From Sandaracinus amylolyticus (lineage in GTDB: Bacteria; Myxococcota_A; Polyangia; Polyangiales; Sandaracinaceae), in the NCBI RefSeq assembly GCF_000737325.1, contig NZ_CP011125.1, positions 2,542,001 to 2,606,000 on the forward strand: 64,000 nucleotides of DNA, read 5' to 3'. Of this stretch, positions 54,572-63,599 are shown one piece after another. Each line of letters begins with the position of its first letter. The stretch's first letter is position 1. The notes under the pieces were generated by a model, which did not search any database, was not told where the DNA came from, and was given only the letters and a program-made list of their open reading frames with translations. Both the position numbers and the translations under genes were made by a program.

Positions 54572-56518
54572 ATGGGCAACTTCTACAAGGACAACGACGA
54601 CCTCCGCTGGTACTTCGAGAAGGGGCTCGACTGGGACGCGCTGGTGCGCGTGACCGAGCACGAATTCCGGAGCCCCGGCGGCCCGAAGAGCACGAAGGAA
54701 GCGGTCGAGCTCTATCTCGAGATCGCCGACATGGTCGGTCAGTTCGTCGCCGACGAGATCGCGCCGCACGTCGCGCGCATCGATCGCGAGGCGGTGATCT
54801 TCGAGAAGGGCGAAGCGCGCCTGCCGGACTTCCTCCAGGGCATCTTCGATCGGATCAAGCAGATGGAGCTCCACGGGCTCTGCGTGCCGCGCGAGCTCGG
54901 CGGGATGAACGCGCCGCTCGCGCTCTACTACCTGACGAGCGAGATCTTCGGTCGCGCCGACGTCAGCACGATGGCGCACCACGGCTTCCACGGAGGCATG
55001 GCGCTCGCGGCGCTCATGTTCTCGATCCGCGAGGGCACGACCGAGGTCGATCCCACGACCGGCGAGATCCAGAAGACGCGCTTCGAGAACGTGATCCGCG
55101 AGATCGCGCGCGGCGAGTCGTGGGGCTGCATGGACATCACCGAGCCCGACGCCGGCAGCGACATGGCGCAGCTGCGCGCAGTCGGCGAGCAGGACGAGAA
55201 GGGCGACTGGTTCGTCACCGGGCAGAAGATCTTCATCACGTCGGGCCACGGGAAGTGGCACTTCGTGATCGCGCGGACCGAGAAGGCGGGCGCGCCCGAC
55301 GATCCGTTCGCGGGCCTCAAGGGGCTCTCGATGTTCCTCGTGCCGACCTACGAGGATCTGCCCGACGGAACGCGCCGCCGCGTGGTCACGCTCGAGCGCG
55401 TCGAGGAGAAGCTCGGCCACCACGCATCGGTCACCGCGGCGCTCTCGTTCGAGCGCGCGCCCGCGATGCTGATCGGCAAGAGGGGCGAGGGCTTCGAGTA
55501 CATGCTCACGCTGATGAACGGCGCCCGCGTCGGCGTCGGCTTCGAGTGCGTGGGCCTGTGCGAGGCCGCGATCCGCACCGCCGAGGAGTACGCGGCGCAG
55601 CGTCGATCGATGGGCAAGACGATCGATCGTCACGAGATGATCGCGGACTACCTCGAGGAGATGAGGACGGATGTCGCGGGCATCCGCGCGCTCTGCGTCG
55701 AGGGCGTGTTCCACGAGGAGATGGGCCAGAAGCTCGGCCTGCAGCTGAAGTTCCGCGGCGACCTCTCGGGCGAGGAGCGCAAGTCGATCGAGAAGCGCGC
55801 CGCGAAGCACCGCCGCGCCGCGCGCCGCGTCACGCCGCTGCTCAAGTACCTCGGCGCCGAGAAGGCGGTCGAGATGGCGCGCCGCTGCGTGCAGATCCAC
55901 GGGGGCGTCGGCTACACGACCGAGTACGGCGCGGAGAAGCTGCTGCGCGACGCGATGGTGATGCCGATCTACGAGGGCACCTCGCAGATCCAGGCGCTCA
56001 TGGCGATGAAGGACACGCTCGGCGGGATCATCAAGAACCCGCAGCGCTTCGTGCGTCGCGGCGCGCAGGCGCGATGGCGCGCGGTGAGCGCGCGCGACGG
56101 GCTCGAGAAGAAGCTCGCGCGCATCCAGGCGATGTCGCACCAGGCGCAGCAGCACCTGATCATGCGCACCGCGAGCGACAAGCTGCGCGGCCTCGGTGCC
56201 GTGTTGGCCGGCGGAGACGTGCCCATCACCGAGTGGGCGGATCGCTTCGCGAAGAACTGGGATCCCAAGCGCGACTTCGCGTTCGCGATGCTCCACGCGG
56301 AGCGCCTCACGCGCATCCTCTGCGACGAGGCGATCGGCGAGATCCTCTTCGAGCAGTCGAAGAAGGATCCCGCGCGCCGCGAGATCCTCGAGCGCCACCT
56401 CGAGCGCGCCGAGCCGCGCGTGCGCTTCCTGCTCGACGAGATCACGACCACGGGTGATCGCCTGCTCGCGAAGCTCGGTCACGAGCTCGGTGCGTCGCAT
56501 CGCGAAGCGGCGGAGTGA
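54572..56518 (+). CDS. acyl-CoA dehydrogenase (long form)
   Basis: 648 residues, longer than classic acyl-CoA dehydrogenases, with the usual core: MDITEPDAGSDMAQLRAVG, FITSGHGKWHFVIAR, GLSMFLVP, VGVGFECVGLCEAAIRTA, and catalytic glutamate E468 in VMPIYEGTSQIQ. The C-terminal extension (about 170 residues) is helical and typical of the FadE/AcdB-like long branch. FAD and acyl-CoA binding are expected. It is the second gene of an operon after TetR and 4 bp before the MaoC-like gene, and would perform the first step of a beta-oxidation-like pathway. Confidence 0.95.
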   Translation: MGNFYKDNDDLRWYFEKGLDWDALVRVTEHEFRSPGGPKSTKEAVELYLEIADMVGQFVADEIAPHVARIDREAVIFEKGEARLPDFLQGIFDRIKQMELHGLCVPRELGGMNAPLALYYLTSEIFGRADVSTMAHHGFHGGMALAALMFSIREGTTEVDPTTGEIQKTRFENVIREIARGESWGCMDITEPDAGSDMAQLRAVGEQDEKGDWFVTGQKIFITSGHGKWHFVIARTEKAGAPDDPFAGLKGLSMFLVPTYEDLPDGTRRRVVTLERVEEKLGHHASVTAALSFERAPAMLIGKRGEGFEYMLTLMNGARVGVGFECVGLCEAAIRTAEEYAAQRRSMGKTIDRHEMIADYLEEMRTDVAGIRALCVEGVFHEEMGQKLGLQLKFRGDLSGEERKSIEKRAAKHRRAARRVTPLLKYLGAEKAVEMARRCVQIHGGVGYTTEYGAEKLLRDAMVMPIYEGTSQIQALMAMKDTLGGIIKNPQRFVRRGAQARWRAVSARDGLEKKLARIQAMSHQAQQHLIMRTASDKLRGLGAVLAGGDVPITEWADRFAKNWDPKRDFAFAMLHAERLTRILCDEAIGEILFEQSKKDPARREILERHLERAEPRVRFLLDEITTTGDRLLAKLGHELGASHREAAE

Positions 56519-56522
56519 CGCG

Positions 56523-57392
56523 ATGACGAGCACCACCGAGGAGGCGCTCCGGTTCGCGCGGCTGCAGAAGGACACGCTGCGCGGGATGGGCTCGCTCGCG
56601 CTCGCGGGGCTCGTGCCCGGGCCGCTGCGCGGCATGCCGCCGATCGTGCCCGGCGAGTGGATCGAGCGGCGGGTCCCGGCGCCGCCCGACGCGCTGATCG
56701 ACGCGTACTGCGACGCGGTCGGCGCGCGGCGCGACGGCACCGTGCCGGCGCATCTCTTCCCGCAGTGGGCGTTCGCGATGAGTGGCGAGCTCCTCGGCGG
56801 GCTGCGCTATCCGCTGCTGCGCGCGGTCAACGCGGGGTGTCGCCTCGAGGTGCGCGGCGAGCTCCCGCGTGGTCGCGATCTGATCGTGCGCGGCCGGCTC
56901 GCAGCGATCGACGACGACGGACGGCGCGCGGTGATCACCCAGCGCTTCACCACCGGCGTCGAGGGCGCGACGCAGCTCGTCAACGCGGAGGTGCGCGCGT
57001 TCGTGCCGCTCGCGAAGGGCCGTCGCGGCGACGGCGCGAAGAAGGACGCGCCGAAGGCGAGCGCGGGCGCGCGCGAGCTCGGTCGCTTCGAGGTCGGGCC
57101 GCGCGCCGGTTGGGAGTTCGCGCTGCTCACCGGCGACTTCAATCCGATTCACTGGGCGCGTCCCTGGGCACGCGCGAGCGGGTTCCGCGGTGTGATCCTG
57201 CACGGGTTCGGGACCTACTCGCGCGCTTGGGAGATCGTGCGCCGCGCGCGCGGCGGGCTCGCGGAGCTCGATGCGCGCTTCACGCGTCCGCTGGTGCTCC
57301 CGGGCAGCGCGCGCGTCCTCGCGGACGGCGACGCGATCTGGGTCGTCGACGCGAACGACGCGGTCGTGATGGAAGGTCGAGCCGTTCGTTGA
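56523..57392 (+). CDS. MaoC-like enoyl-CoA hydratase/dehydratase
   Basis: 289 residues. The C-terminal hot-dog domain carries the hydratase-2 motif LTGDFNPIHWA with the DxxxxH pair, then RASGFRGVILHGFGTYSRAW. The N-terminal half is probably a second hot-dog domain that has lost catalytic residues, as in double hot-dog dehydratases (HtdX-type). It would hydrate a trans-2-enoyl thioester or do the reverse in synthesis. It follows the dehydrogenase by 4 bp and precedes the FabG-like gene by 19 bp. Confidence 0.92.
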   Translation: MTSTTEEALRFARLQKDTLRGMGSLALAGLVPGPLRGMPPIVPGEWIERRVPAPPDALIDAYCDAVGARRDGTVPAHLFPQWAFAMSGELLGGLRYPLLRAVNAGCRLEVRGELPRGRDLIVRGRLAAIDDDGRRAVITQRFTTGVEGATQLVNAEVRAFVPLAKGRRGDGAKKDAPKASAGARELGRFEVGPRAGWEFALLTGDFNPIHWARPWARASGFRGVILHGFGTYSRAWEIVRRARGGLAELDARFTRPLVLPGSARVLADGDAIWVVDANDAVVMEGRAVR

Positions 57393-57411
57393 ACGAGTCG
57401 GAGGGGACGAG

Positions 57412-58764
57412 ATGAGCGACGTACTCCTGGAGATCGCGAAGCGCCCGGCCGCGCGCAGCCTCGTGCAGCGCATCGGGCTTCCACTGCCCGTGCCCGAGCC
57501 GCTCCGTCGCGCCGATGGTGCGTGGCGCGAGCAGGAGCTCGCAGGGCTCGACGTCGTGATCGCGCTGCACGGACCGCTCGCAGGCGACGTCGCGCAAGTG
57601 CTCCGCGGCGCGGGCGCGCGCGTGCTCTCCGAGGCGCCGAGCGAAGGGACGATCGGCGCGCTCGTGGTCGACGCGACCGGGCTCGCGCGTGTCGCGGATC
57701 TGCGCTCGCTCTACGACGCGCTGCACGGGCCGATCGGCAGGATCGCGCGCTCGGGACGCGTGATCGTCCTCGGTCGCGCGCCCGAGTCCGCCGCGTCGCC
57801 GGAGGCCGCGGCCGCGCAGCAGGCGCTCGAGGGGTTGGTGCGCAGCGTCGCGAAGGAGGTCGGACGTCGCGGCGCCACCGCGAACCTCGTCGTGATCGGC
57901 GAGGGCGCCGAGGAGCGCGCGCGCGGTGTGATCGTGTTCCTCGCGAGCGCACGCTCGGCGTTCGTCACCGCGCAGCCGTTCCGCGTGACGCGCACCGCCG
58001 CACCGCTCGTGGGCGAGATCCCGCGCGCCCGATCGCTGCACGGCAAGGTCGCGCTCGTCACCGGCGCGGCGCGCGGCATCGGCGCGGCCACCGCGCGCCT
58101 GCTCGCGGCGGAGGGCGCGCGCGTCGTGCTCCTCGATCGACCCGATGACGAGCGCGAGACGCTCGCCGTGGCGCGCGCGATCGGCGGTAGCACGATCTCC
58201 GCCGACATCACCGACCGCGACGCGCCCGCGCGCATCGCGCGCGCGATCACCGACTCGCACGGCGGCCTCGACGTCGTGGTGCACAACGCGGGTGTCACCC
58301 GCGATCGCACGCTCGCGAAGATGTCGACGAAGGAGTGGGATCAGGCCGTCGACGTGAACCTCGGCGCGGTGGTGCGCATCACCGACGCGCTCGCGAAGGG
58401 CCCGCTGCGCGACGGCGGTCGCGTGATCCTCCTCTCGTCGATCGCGGGGCTCGCGGGCAACGTCGGCCAGGCCAACTACGCCGCATCCAAGGCGGGCATC
58501 GCCGGCTTGGCCCGCGCGCTCGCGCCGCAGCTCGCGCCGCGCGCGATCACGGTCAACGCGATCGCGCCGGGCTTCATCGAGACCCGCCTCACCGCCGCGA
58601 TCCCGCTCGTGATCCGCGAGGCTGGTCGGCGGCTCGCGGCGCTCGGTCAGGGCGGTCAGCCCGACGACGTCGCGCACGCGATCACGTTCCTCGCGACGCC
58701 CCACGCACATGGCCTGACCGGCCAGGTCCTGCGCGTGTGTGGTGGTGCGCTCGTCGGCGCGTGA
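57412..58764 (+). CDS. large FabG-like 3-oxoacyl reductase (SDR, FabG4-type)
   Basis: 450 residues. The N-terminal 205 residues form a degenerate Rossmann domain and the C-terminal half a complete SDR (VALVTGAARGIGAATARLL; HNAGVTRDRTLAKMS; LLSSIAGLAGNVGQANYAASK; IAPGFIETRLT). This two-domain architecture is that of HMwFabG/FabG4, which reduces 3-oxoacyl-CoA or -ACP with NADH. In Mycobacterium FabG4 lies next to HtdX, matching the MaoC-like neighbour here. The start is an ATG 5 bp after GGAGGGGACGAG. A thiolase gene is not seen in the window. Confidence 0.94.
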   Translation: MSDVLLEIAKRPAARSLVQRIGLPLPVPEPLRRADGAWREQELAGLDVVIALHGPLAGDVAQVLRGAGARVLSEAPSEGTIGALVVDATGLARVADLRSLYDALHGPIGRIARSGRVIVLGRAPESAASPEAAAAQQALEGLVRSVAKEVGRRGATANLVVIGEGAEERARGVIVFLASARSAFVTAQPFRVTRTAAPLVGEIPRARSLHGKVALVTGAARGIGAATARLLAAEGARVVLLDRPDDERETLAVARAIGGSTISADITDRDAPARIARAITDSHGGLDVVVHNAGVTRDRTLAKMSTKEWDQAVDVNLGAVVRITDALAKGPLRDGGRVILLSSIAGLAGNVGQANYAASKAGIAGLARALAPQLAPRAITVNAIAPGFIETRLTAAIPLVIREAGRRLAALGQGGQPDDVAHAITFLATPHAHGLTGQVLRVCGGALVGA

Positions 58765-58781
58765 TCGAACGGCGCGCAGGT

Positions 58782-58798
58782 TGAGGCAACTTGCCTCA
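58782..58798. promoter_or_regulatory. perfect TGAGGCAA dyad
   Basis: TGAGGCAA-c-TTGCCTCA is a perfect 17-bp palindrome, 17 bp after the FabG-like stop and 133 bp before the histidine kinase start. It could be a protein-binding site or, with a 5-nt loop, a short terminator stem. Confidence 0.5.
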
Positions 58799-58842
58799 GC
58801 ACGCGCGCCAACGCCGCACGTCGAGCGCGGCCGAGCACGCTC

Positions 58843-58864
58843 GACACCCGTGAAAACAGGTGTC
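58843..58864. terminator. short hairpin before the histidine kinase gene
   Basis: GACACC and GGTGTC form a 6-bp stem around CGTGAAAACA. No T-run follows. Confidence 0.35.
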
Positions 58865-58931
58865 CCGAGGTTGCCAGCGCGCGAGGGAGCCCGTATCCCG
58901 TCATTCGCGCGCGCACGGTCGATGAGCGGCC

Positions 58932-61010
58932 GTGGCGATCACTGGGTCTCGCACCCACGGAGCACCGCCTCACGTGAGCTCGTCGCTCGTCTCCAGGTTG
59001 ATCGAACGACATAGCCGCGAGCTCGCTCTCGCGTGTGACGCGTCGTCGGCGATCACGTGGCGCGACGAGCGCGCGGTGCGTGTGCTCGGCGTCCGCGCCG
59101 GCCAACGGCTCACCGAGCTCGCGTGCCCCGGCGCCGAGGAGAAGCTCGGGATCTTCTGCGACCGCGCCAAGCGCGAGCCGCTCGAGGGCTGGGAGCTCTG
59201 CATGCTCGCGGGCGATCGCCCGGTGACGCTCGTCTGCGCGAGCGTGCCCGAGCCCGACGGCAGCGGCTTCGCGATCTTCGCGAGCGTGCTGCCCGAGGAG
59301 ATTGTCGCGGTGTCCGCGTCGACGTCGGACGCCCTGCGCGAGGTCGACTCCTTGAACCGCGAGCTCGCGCGCCAGGGCCGCGAGCTGCTGCGCGTCAACC
59401 ACGAGCTCTCGGAGTCGAACCGCGGCATCGTCCAGCTCCACGACGAGCTCGCGCAGCGCGCGGAAGAAGCGGCGACCAGCGCCGAGGTGAAGTCGCGCCT
59501 CGTCGCGAACGTGAGCCACGAGTTCCGCACGCCGATCCACTCGATCCTCGGCCTCTCGCAGCTCCTGCTCGACGAGACCGACGGGCCGCTCACCGAGGAG
59601 CAGCGCACCCAGGTCCGCTTCGTGCGCTCGGCCGCGGAGGAGCTCGCGCTGCTCGTGAACGACATGCTCGATCTCGCGCGCCTCGAGTCGGGCATCGCGA
59701 GCGTGCGCGCGTCGAAGTTCTCGATCGGCGAGCTGTTCGAGACGCTGCGCGGGATGTTGCGCCCGCTGCTCCCGGCGGACTCGCGCGTGCAGCTCTCGAT
59801 CGACGCGCCCGCCGAGGACGTCGTCCTCGAGACCGATCGCGGGAAGATCGCGCAGGTCCTCCGCAACCTCGTCACCAACGGCATCAAGTACACGGAGCAG
59901 GGCGAGGTCCGCGTCGACGTCACGGCGTCCGCGACCGACGTGCGCATCGCCGTCGTCGACACCGGCATGGGCATCTCGCCCAACGATCTGCCGCGCGTCT
60001 TCGAGGAGTTCTATCGCGCGCCCGCGGCGGCCCACCTGCGCGGCACCGGCCTCGGCCTGCCGCTCTCGCGCAAGCTCGCGGAGCTGCTCGGCGGCGCGAT
60101 CGAGGTCGAGAGCGAGCTCGGCAAGGGCTCGAGCTTCACCCTCGTGCTCCCCCGCGTGCACCCCGAGGTGCGCACCGTCGAGGAGATCCGCGCGCGGGGC
60201 AGCGTGCGCGATCCGTCGCGTCAGGCGGTGCTCGTCGTGGAGGACGATCGCAAGACGATCTTCGTCTACGAGCGCTACCTCTCGCTCGCCGGCTACCAGG
60301 TCATCCCGGCGCGCTCGATCGCCGACGCGCGCGCGCTGCTCAACGAGGTGAACCCCGCCGCGATCGTCCTCGACATCATGCTCGAGGGCGAGACCAGCTG
60401 GGAGTTCCTCTCCGAGGTGAAGTCGAGCCCCGCGACGCGCGACATCCCGGTGCTCGTCGTGACCGTGATGAACCGCGAGCAGAAGGCGCGCGCGCTCGGC
60501 GCCGACGAGTTCTGGCTCAAGCCGCTCGATCAGGATCGCCTGCTCCGCCGCCTCCAGCAGATCCCGAGGCGCTCGAGCCCGACGAAGGTGCTCGTGATCG
60601 ACGACGATCCGCGCGCCCGCTACCTCGTCCGCCGGCTGCTCGACGGCACCGCGTTCGGGCTCATCGAGGCCGAGACGGGCCACGAAGGCGTGCGCCTCGC
60701 GCACGACCAGCAGCCGCAGGTGATCATCCTCGACTTCCTGCTCGAGGAGACCCCGACGACGGCGTCCGGCCGCATGACGGCCTTCGACGTGATCGACGCG
60801 CTCAAGTCCGACCCGCGCACGCGTCCGATCCCGGTGATCATCCTCTCGTCCCATGCGCTCGGCGACGCCGAGCGACAGCGCCTGGCCCAGACGACCGAGT
60901 CGATCCTCTCGAAGGAGAACCTGTCCCGAGAGCTGGCGATGCAGCGCATCCGTGATGCTCTGCACAAGGCGGGTATCCACCCGGTTTCGAGCCCTGGAAA
61001 CGGTGGCTAG
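58932..61010 (+). CDS. hybrid histidine kinase with two receiver domains
   Basis: 692 residues from a GTG at 58932; a GTG at 58974 (residue 15) is an equal alternative. An N-terminal sensor-like region (residues about 15-125, no membrane segment) and a coiled coil precede the HisKA domain with SHEFRTPIHSILG (histidine about residue 196) and the HATPase with NLVTNGIKYTEQGEVRV, VVDTGMGIS and GTGLGLPLSRKL. Two C-terminal receivers follow (VLVVEDDRKTIFV with IVLDIML; VLVIDDDPRARYLV with IILDFLLEE). The protein should be a cytoplasmic phosphorelay hub. It precedes another kinase/receiver hybrid by 32 bp. Confidence 0.95.
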   Translation: MAITGSRTHGAPPHVSSSLVSRLIERHSRELALACDASSAITWRDERAVRVLGVRAGQRLTELACPGAEEKLGIFCDRAKREPLEGWELCMLAGDRPVTLVCASVPEPDGSGFAIFASVLPEEIVAVSASTSDALREVDSLNRELARQGRELLRVNHELSESNRGIVQLHDELAQRAEEAATSAEVKSRLVANVSHEFRTPIHSILGLSQLLLDETDGPLTEEQRTQVRFVRSAAEELALLVNDMLDLARLESGIASVRASKFSIGELFETLRGMLRPLLPADSRVQLSIDAPAEDVVLETDRGKIAQVLRNLVTNGIKYTEQGEVRVDVTASATDVRIAVVDTGMGISPNDLPRVFEEFYRAPAAAHLRGTGLGLPLSRKLAELLGGAIEVESELGKGSSFTLVLPRVHPEVRTVEEIRARGSVRDPSRQAVLVVEDDRKTIFVYERYLSLAGYQVIPARSIADARALLNEVNPAAIVLDIMLEGETSWEFLSEVKSSPATRDIPVLVVTVMNREQKARALGADEFWLKPLDQDRLLRRLQQIPRRSSPTKVLVIDDDPRARYLVRRLLDGTAFGLIEAETGHEGVRLAHDQQPQVIILDFLLEETPTTASGRMTAFDVIDALKSDPRTRPIPVIILSSHALGDAERQRLAQTTESILSKENLSRELAMQRIRDALHKAGIHPVSSPGNGG

Positions 61011-61042
61011 GTACCGAGAGACCCCACTTCCGTCACCCTGCG

Positions 61043-62620
61043 ATGGGCGAATCCGACCGAGAAGCGCTGATCCTGAACGTCAACGACAACCTCGCTGCGC
61101 GTTACATGGTGACGCGCATGCTGAGGGGCGCGGGCTACCGCGTTGCGGAGGCGGCGACGGGACAGCGTGCGATCGAGCTCGCGCGCGGGCTACCACAGCC
61201 CGACGTGATCGTGCTCGACGTGAAGCTCCCGGACCTCGACGGCTTCGAGGTCTGCAGGCAGCTCAAGTCGTGCTCCGAGACGTCGAGCATCAAGGTGCTC
61301 CACACGTCGGCGGCGTTCGTCACGCCGGACAAGAAGGTGCTCGGCCTCGAGGTCGGCGCCGACGGCTACCTCACGCAGCCCTTCGAGCCGCAGGAGCTGA
61401 TCGCGACGGTGCGCTCGCTCTTGCGCCTGCGCTTCGCCGAGCTCGAGCTGCGCGCGCGGGCCGAGCGGCTGATCGAGGCAGATCGCCGCAAGGACGAGTT
61501 CCTCGCGATGCTCGGGCACGAGCTGCGCAACCCGCTCGCCGCGATCTCGAGCGCGCTGCCGCTGCTCGCGATGCAGCCGGCGCGCGACCCGCTCGAGGAC
61601 CGCGCGCGCGCGGTGATCGATCGCCAGACGAAGCAGCTCGCGCGCCTCGTCGGTGATCTCCTGGAGGTCGCGCGGGTCACGCGCGGCGCGATCGAGCTTC
61701 GCCGCGAGCGTCTCGATCTTCGCTCGTGGATCGCGACGCTCGCCGCGTCCGTGACCGACGCGCTCCCGAACGCGAACACGCGGCGCCTCGAGCTCGCGCT
61801 CGGCGAGGACCCGGTCTACGTCGAGGGCGACGCCGCGCGCATCGAGCAGATTTTCACGAACCTGCTCGACAACGCGATCCGGCACACGCGGCCCGGCGGG
61901 CGCATCGAGATCGCGCTCCGCACGCTGACCGACGTCGAGCCGCACCCCGGCGGCGTCGCCGAGCTCACGCTGCGCGACGACGGCGACGGCATCGCGCCCG
62001 AGGTGCTCCCGAAGCTCTTCGCGACCTTCTACCAAGCCGCGCCCGGCATCGCGCGCTCGGCGGGAGGGCTCGGGCTCGGCCTGTCGCTCGTGAAGCGCCT
62101 GATCGAGCTGCACGGCGGATCGGTGGCGGCGCGCAGCGACGGACTGGGCCGCGGCAGCGAGTTCGCGGTGCGCTTCCCGCTCGCGCGCCCCGAGGCCGCG
62201 AAGGACGGCGGCTCCGGCGAGCGCGCGGCTGGAGGCGTGGTGCTGCTCTCGCCGGACGATCGCACCGGCGAGACGCTGCGCGATCTGATCGGCCTGTGGG
62301 GCCACGCCGCGACGTTCGTGCGCGACCTGCCGGCCGCGCTCGACACCATCGCGCTCGCGGGCGCCGACCTGGTGCTGATCGACGTCGCGGGCATGAGCGG
62401 TGCGCGCGACGTCGTGCGCCGCGTGCGCGCCGCGACGAAGGCCGCGCCCCACGGCGAGGCGCGCATCGCGGCGATCGTCGCAGCCGACGATCACACTGCG
62501 CGCCGCCGCGTCGAGGACGCAGGGTTCGACGTGATGCTCGAAGCGCCGGTCGACGCGTCGAGCCTCCGCGAGGTCCTCGAGACCACGCTCCGGGCGCGGA
62601 GCCAGCGCCGGAGCGCGTAG
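61043..62620 (+). CDS. receiver-histidine kinase hybrid
   Basis: 525 residues. The N-terminal receiver begins LILNVNDNLAARYMVTRM, so the acidic pair before the phospho-acceptor is changed to Asn-Asp, but VIVLDVKLPD keeps the aspartate; its activity is uncertain. The HisKA motif is LGHELRNPLAAISS and the HATPase has NLLDNAIRHTRPGGRIEI, RDDGDGIAP and GLGLGLSLVKRLIELHGG. A short C-terminal receiver-like remnant (VVLLSPDDRTGETLRDL) ends the protein. No membrane helices. Probably in one operon with the hybrid kinase before it. Confidence 0.94.
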   Translation: MGESDREALILNVNDNLAARYMVTRMLRGAGYRVAEAATGQRAIELARGLPQPDVIVLDVKLPDLDGFEVCRQLKSCSETSSIKVLHTSAAFVTPDKKVLGLEVGADGYLTQPFEPQELIATVRSLLRLRFAELELRARAERLIEADRRKDEFLAMLGHELRNPLAAISSALPLLAMQPARDPLEDRARAVIDRQTKQLARLVGDLLEVARVTRGAIELRRERLDLRSWIATLAASVTDALPNANTRRLELALGEDPVYVEGDAARIEQIFTNLLDNAIRHTRPGGRIEIALRTLTDVEPHPGGVAELTLRDDGDGIAPEVLPKLFATFYQAAPGIARSAGGLGLGLSLVKRLIELHGGSVAARSDGLGRGSEFAVRFPLARPEAAKDGGSGERAAGGVVLLSPDDRTGETLRDLIGLWGHAATFVRDLPAALDTIALAGADLVLIDVAGMSGARDVVRRVRAATKAAPHGEARIAAIVAADDHTARRRVEDAGFDVMLEAPVDASSLREVLETTLRARSQRRSA

Positions 62621-62660
62621 CCGAATCGGCTGCGGAGGCCGCCGTGCGTGGCCGATTCGG
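62621..62660. terminator. hairpin between convergent genes
   Basis: CCGAATCGGC (62621-62630) is exactly complementary to GCCGATTCGG (62651-62660), with a 20-nt loop. It starts right after the kinase stop and lies 13 bp before the end of the convergent SDR gene, so it probably serves both. Confidence 0.75.
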
Positions 62661-62672
62661 CTGCGATCCGGG

Positions 62673-63470
62673 CTAGAAGCTCATCATTCCGCCCATCCCG
62701 GGCAGCCACGCGCCACCGTCGACGACGATCGTCTCGCCGTGCACGTACGACGCGGCGCCCGACACGAGCCACACCGCGCAGCTCGCGACGTCGTCGATGC
62801 GACCGAGGCGGCGCAGCGGGATCGTCTGCACGAGCTTCTCGACGTAGCCCGGCGGCGCGAGCCGCGAGAGCCCCTCGGTGTCGGCGATCGGCCCGGGCGC
62901 GATCCCGTTCACCTGGATCCCGAGCTGCCCCCACTCGAGCGCGAGGGAGCGCGTGATCGCGTCCACGCCCGCCTTCGCCGCCGACGCGTGCGCCTGCATC
63001 GGCGTCGCCGCGTAGTGCAGCGTCGCGGTGATGTTCACGATGTGCCCGCCGTGATCGCGCAGGTGCCGCTGGAACGCTGCCTTGCTCACGTTCCACGTGC
63101 CCAGCGTGTCGATCTCCACGACCGTGCGGAACGCGTTGTAGGAGAGCTGCGCCGCGGGCGCGAGGAAGTTCCCCGCCGCGCCGTTCACCACGACGTCGAG
63201 CGTGCCGAAGCGATCGAGCGTCTTCTCGATCGCACCCTCGACCTCCTGGGGATTGCGCACGTCCGCGGGGCACGCGACGCACTCGCGGCCGGTCTCGCTC
63301 GAGAGCTCGCGCGCCGCGTCCTCGAGGCGATCGGCCTTGCGGCCGACGATCGCCACGCGCGCGCCGTGCGCGAGGTATGCGCGCGCGATCCCCTTGCAGA
63401 TGCCGGATCCACCGCCGGTCACGAACGCGACCTTCTTCTCGAGCACGTCGTCGCGGAAGATGCTCTTCAT
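62673..63470 (-). CDS. 2,4-dienoyl-CoA reductase-like SDR (DECR2 type)
   Basis: 265 residues. VAFVTGGGSGICKGIARAYL, then VVVNGAAGNFLAPAAQLSYN and NITATLHYAATPMQAHAS, AAKAGVDAITRSLALEWG and GIAPGPIADTEGLSRL match the peroxisomal/mitochondrial-like 2,4-dienoyl-CoA reductases, in which the usual YxxxK is replaced by a different catalytic set (Asn/Lys in HASAAKAG). It would help degrade unsaturated fatty acids. Start ATG at 63470. Divergent from the membrane protein at 63600. Confidence 0.93.
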   Translation of the reverse strand: MKSIFRDDVLEKKVAFVTGGGSGICKGIARAYLAHGARVAIVGRKADRLEDAARELSSETGRECVACPADVRNPQEVEGAIEKTLDRFGTLDVVVNGAAGNFLAPAAQLSYNAFRTVVEIDTLGTWNVSKAAFQRHLRDHGGHIVNITATLHYAATPMQAHASAAKAGVDAITRSLALEWGQLGIQVNGIAPGPIADTEGLSRLAPPGYVEKLVQTIPLRRLGRIDDVASCAVWLVSGAASYVHGETIVVDGGAWLPGMGGMMSF

Positions 63471-63599
63471 CGCTCGCCGCCTCCCTGCTGCGCGAGGATG
63501 CCACAGCGGCGCGGGGCCACCGGCGCGCGTGGCGACACCTCGACGCGTCGACCTCGGTCGCGGCCGCCGCGCGGCCTCGCGTTTGCGTGTCCCTCGGGC

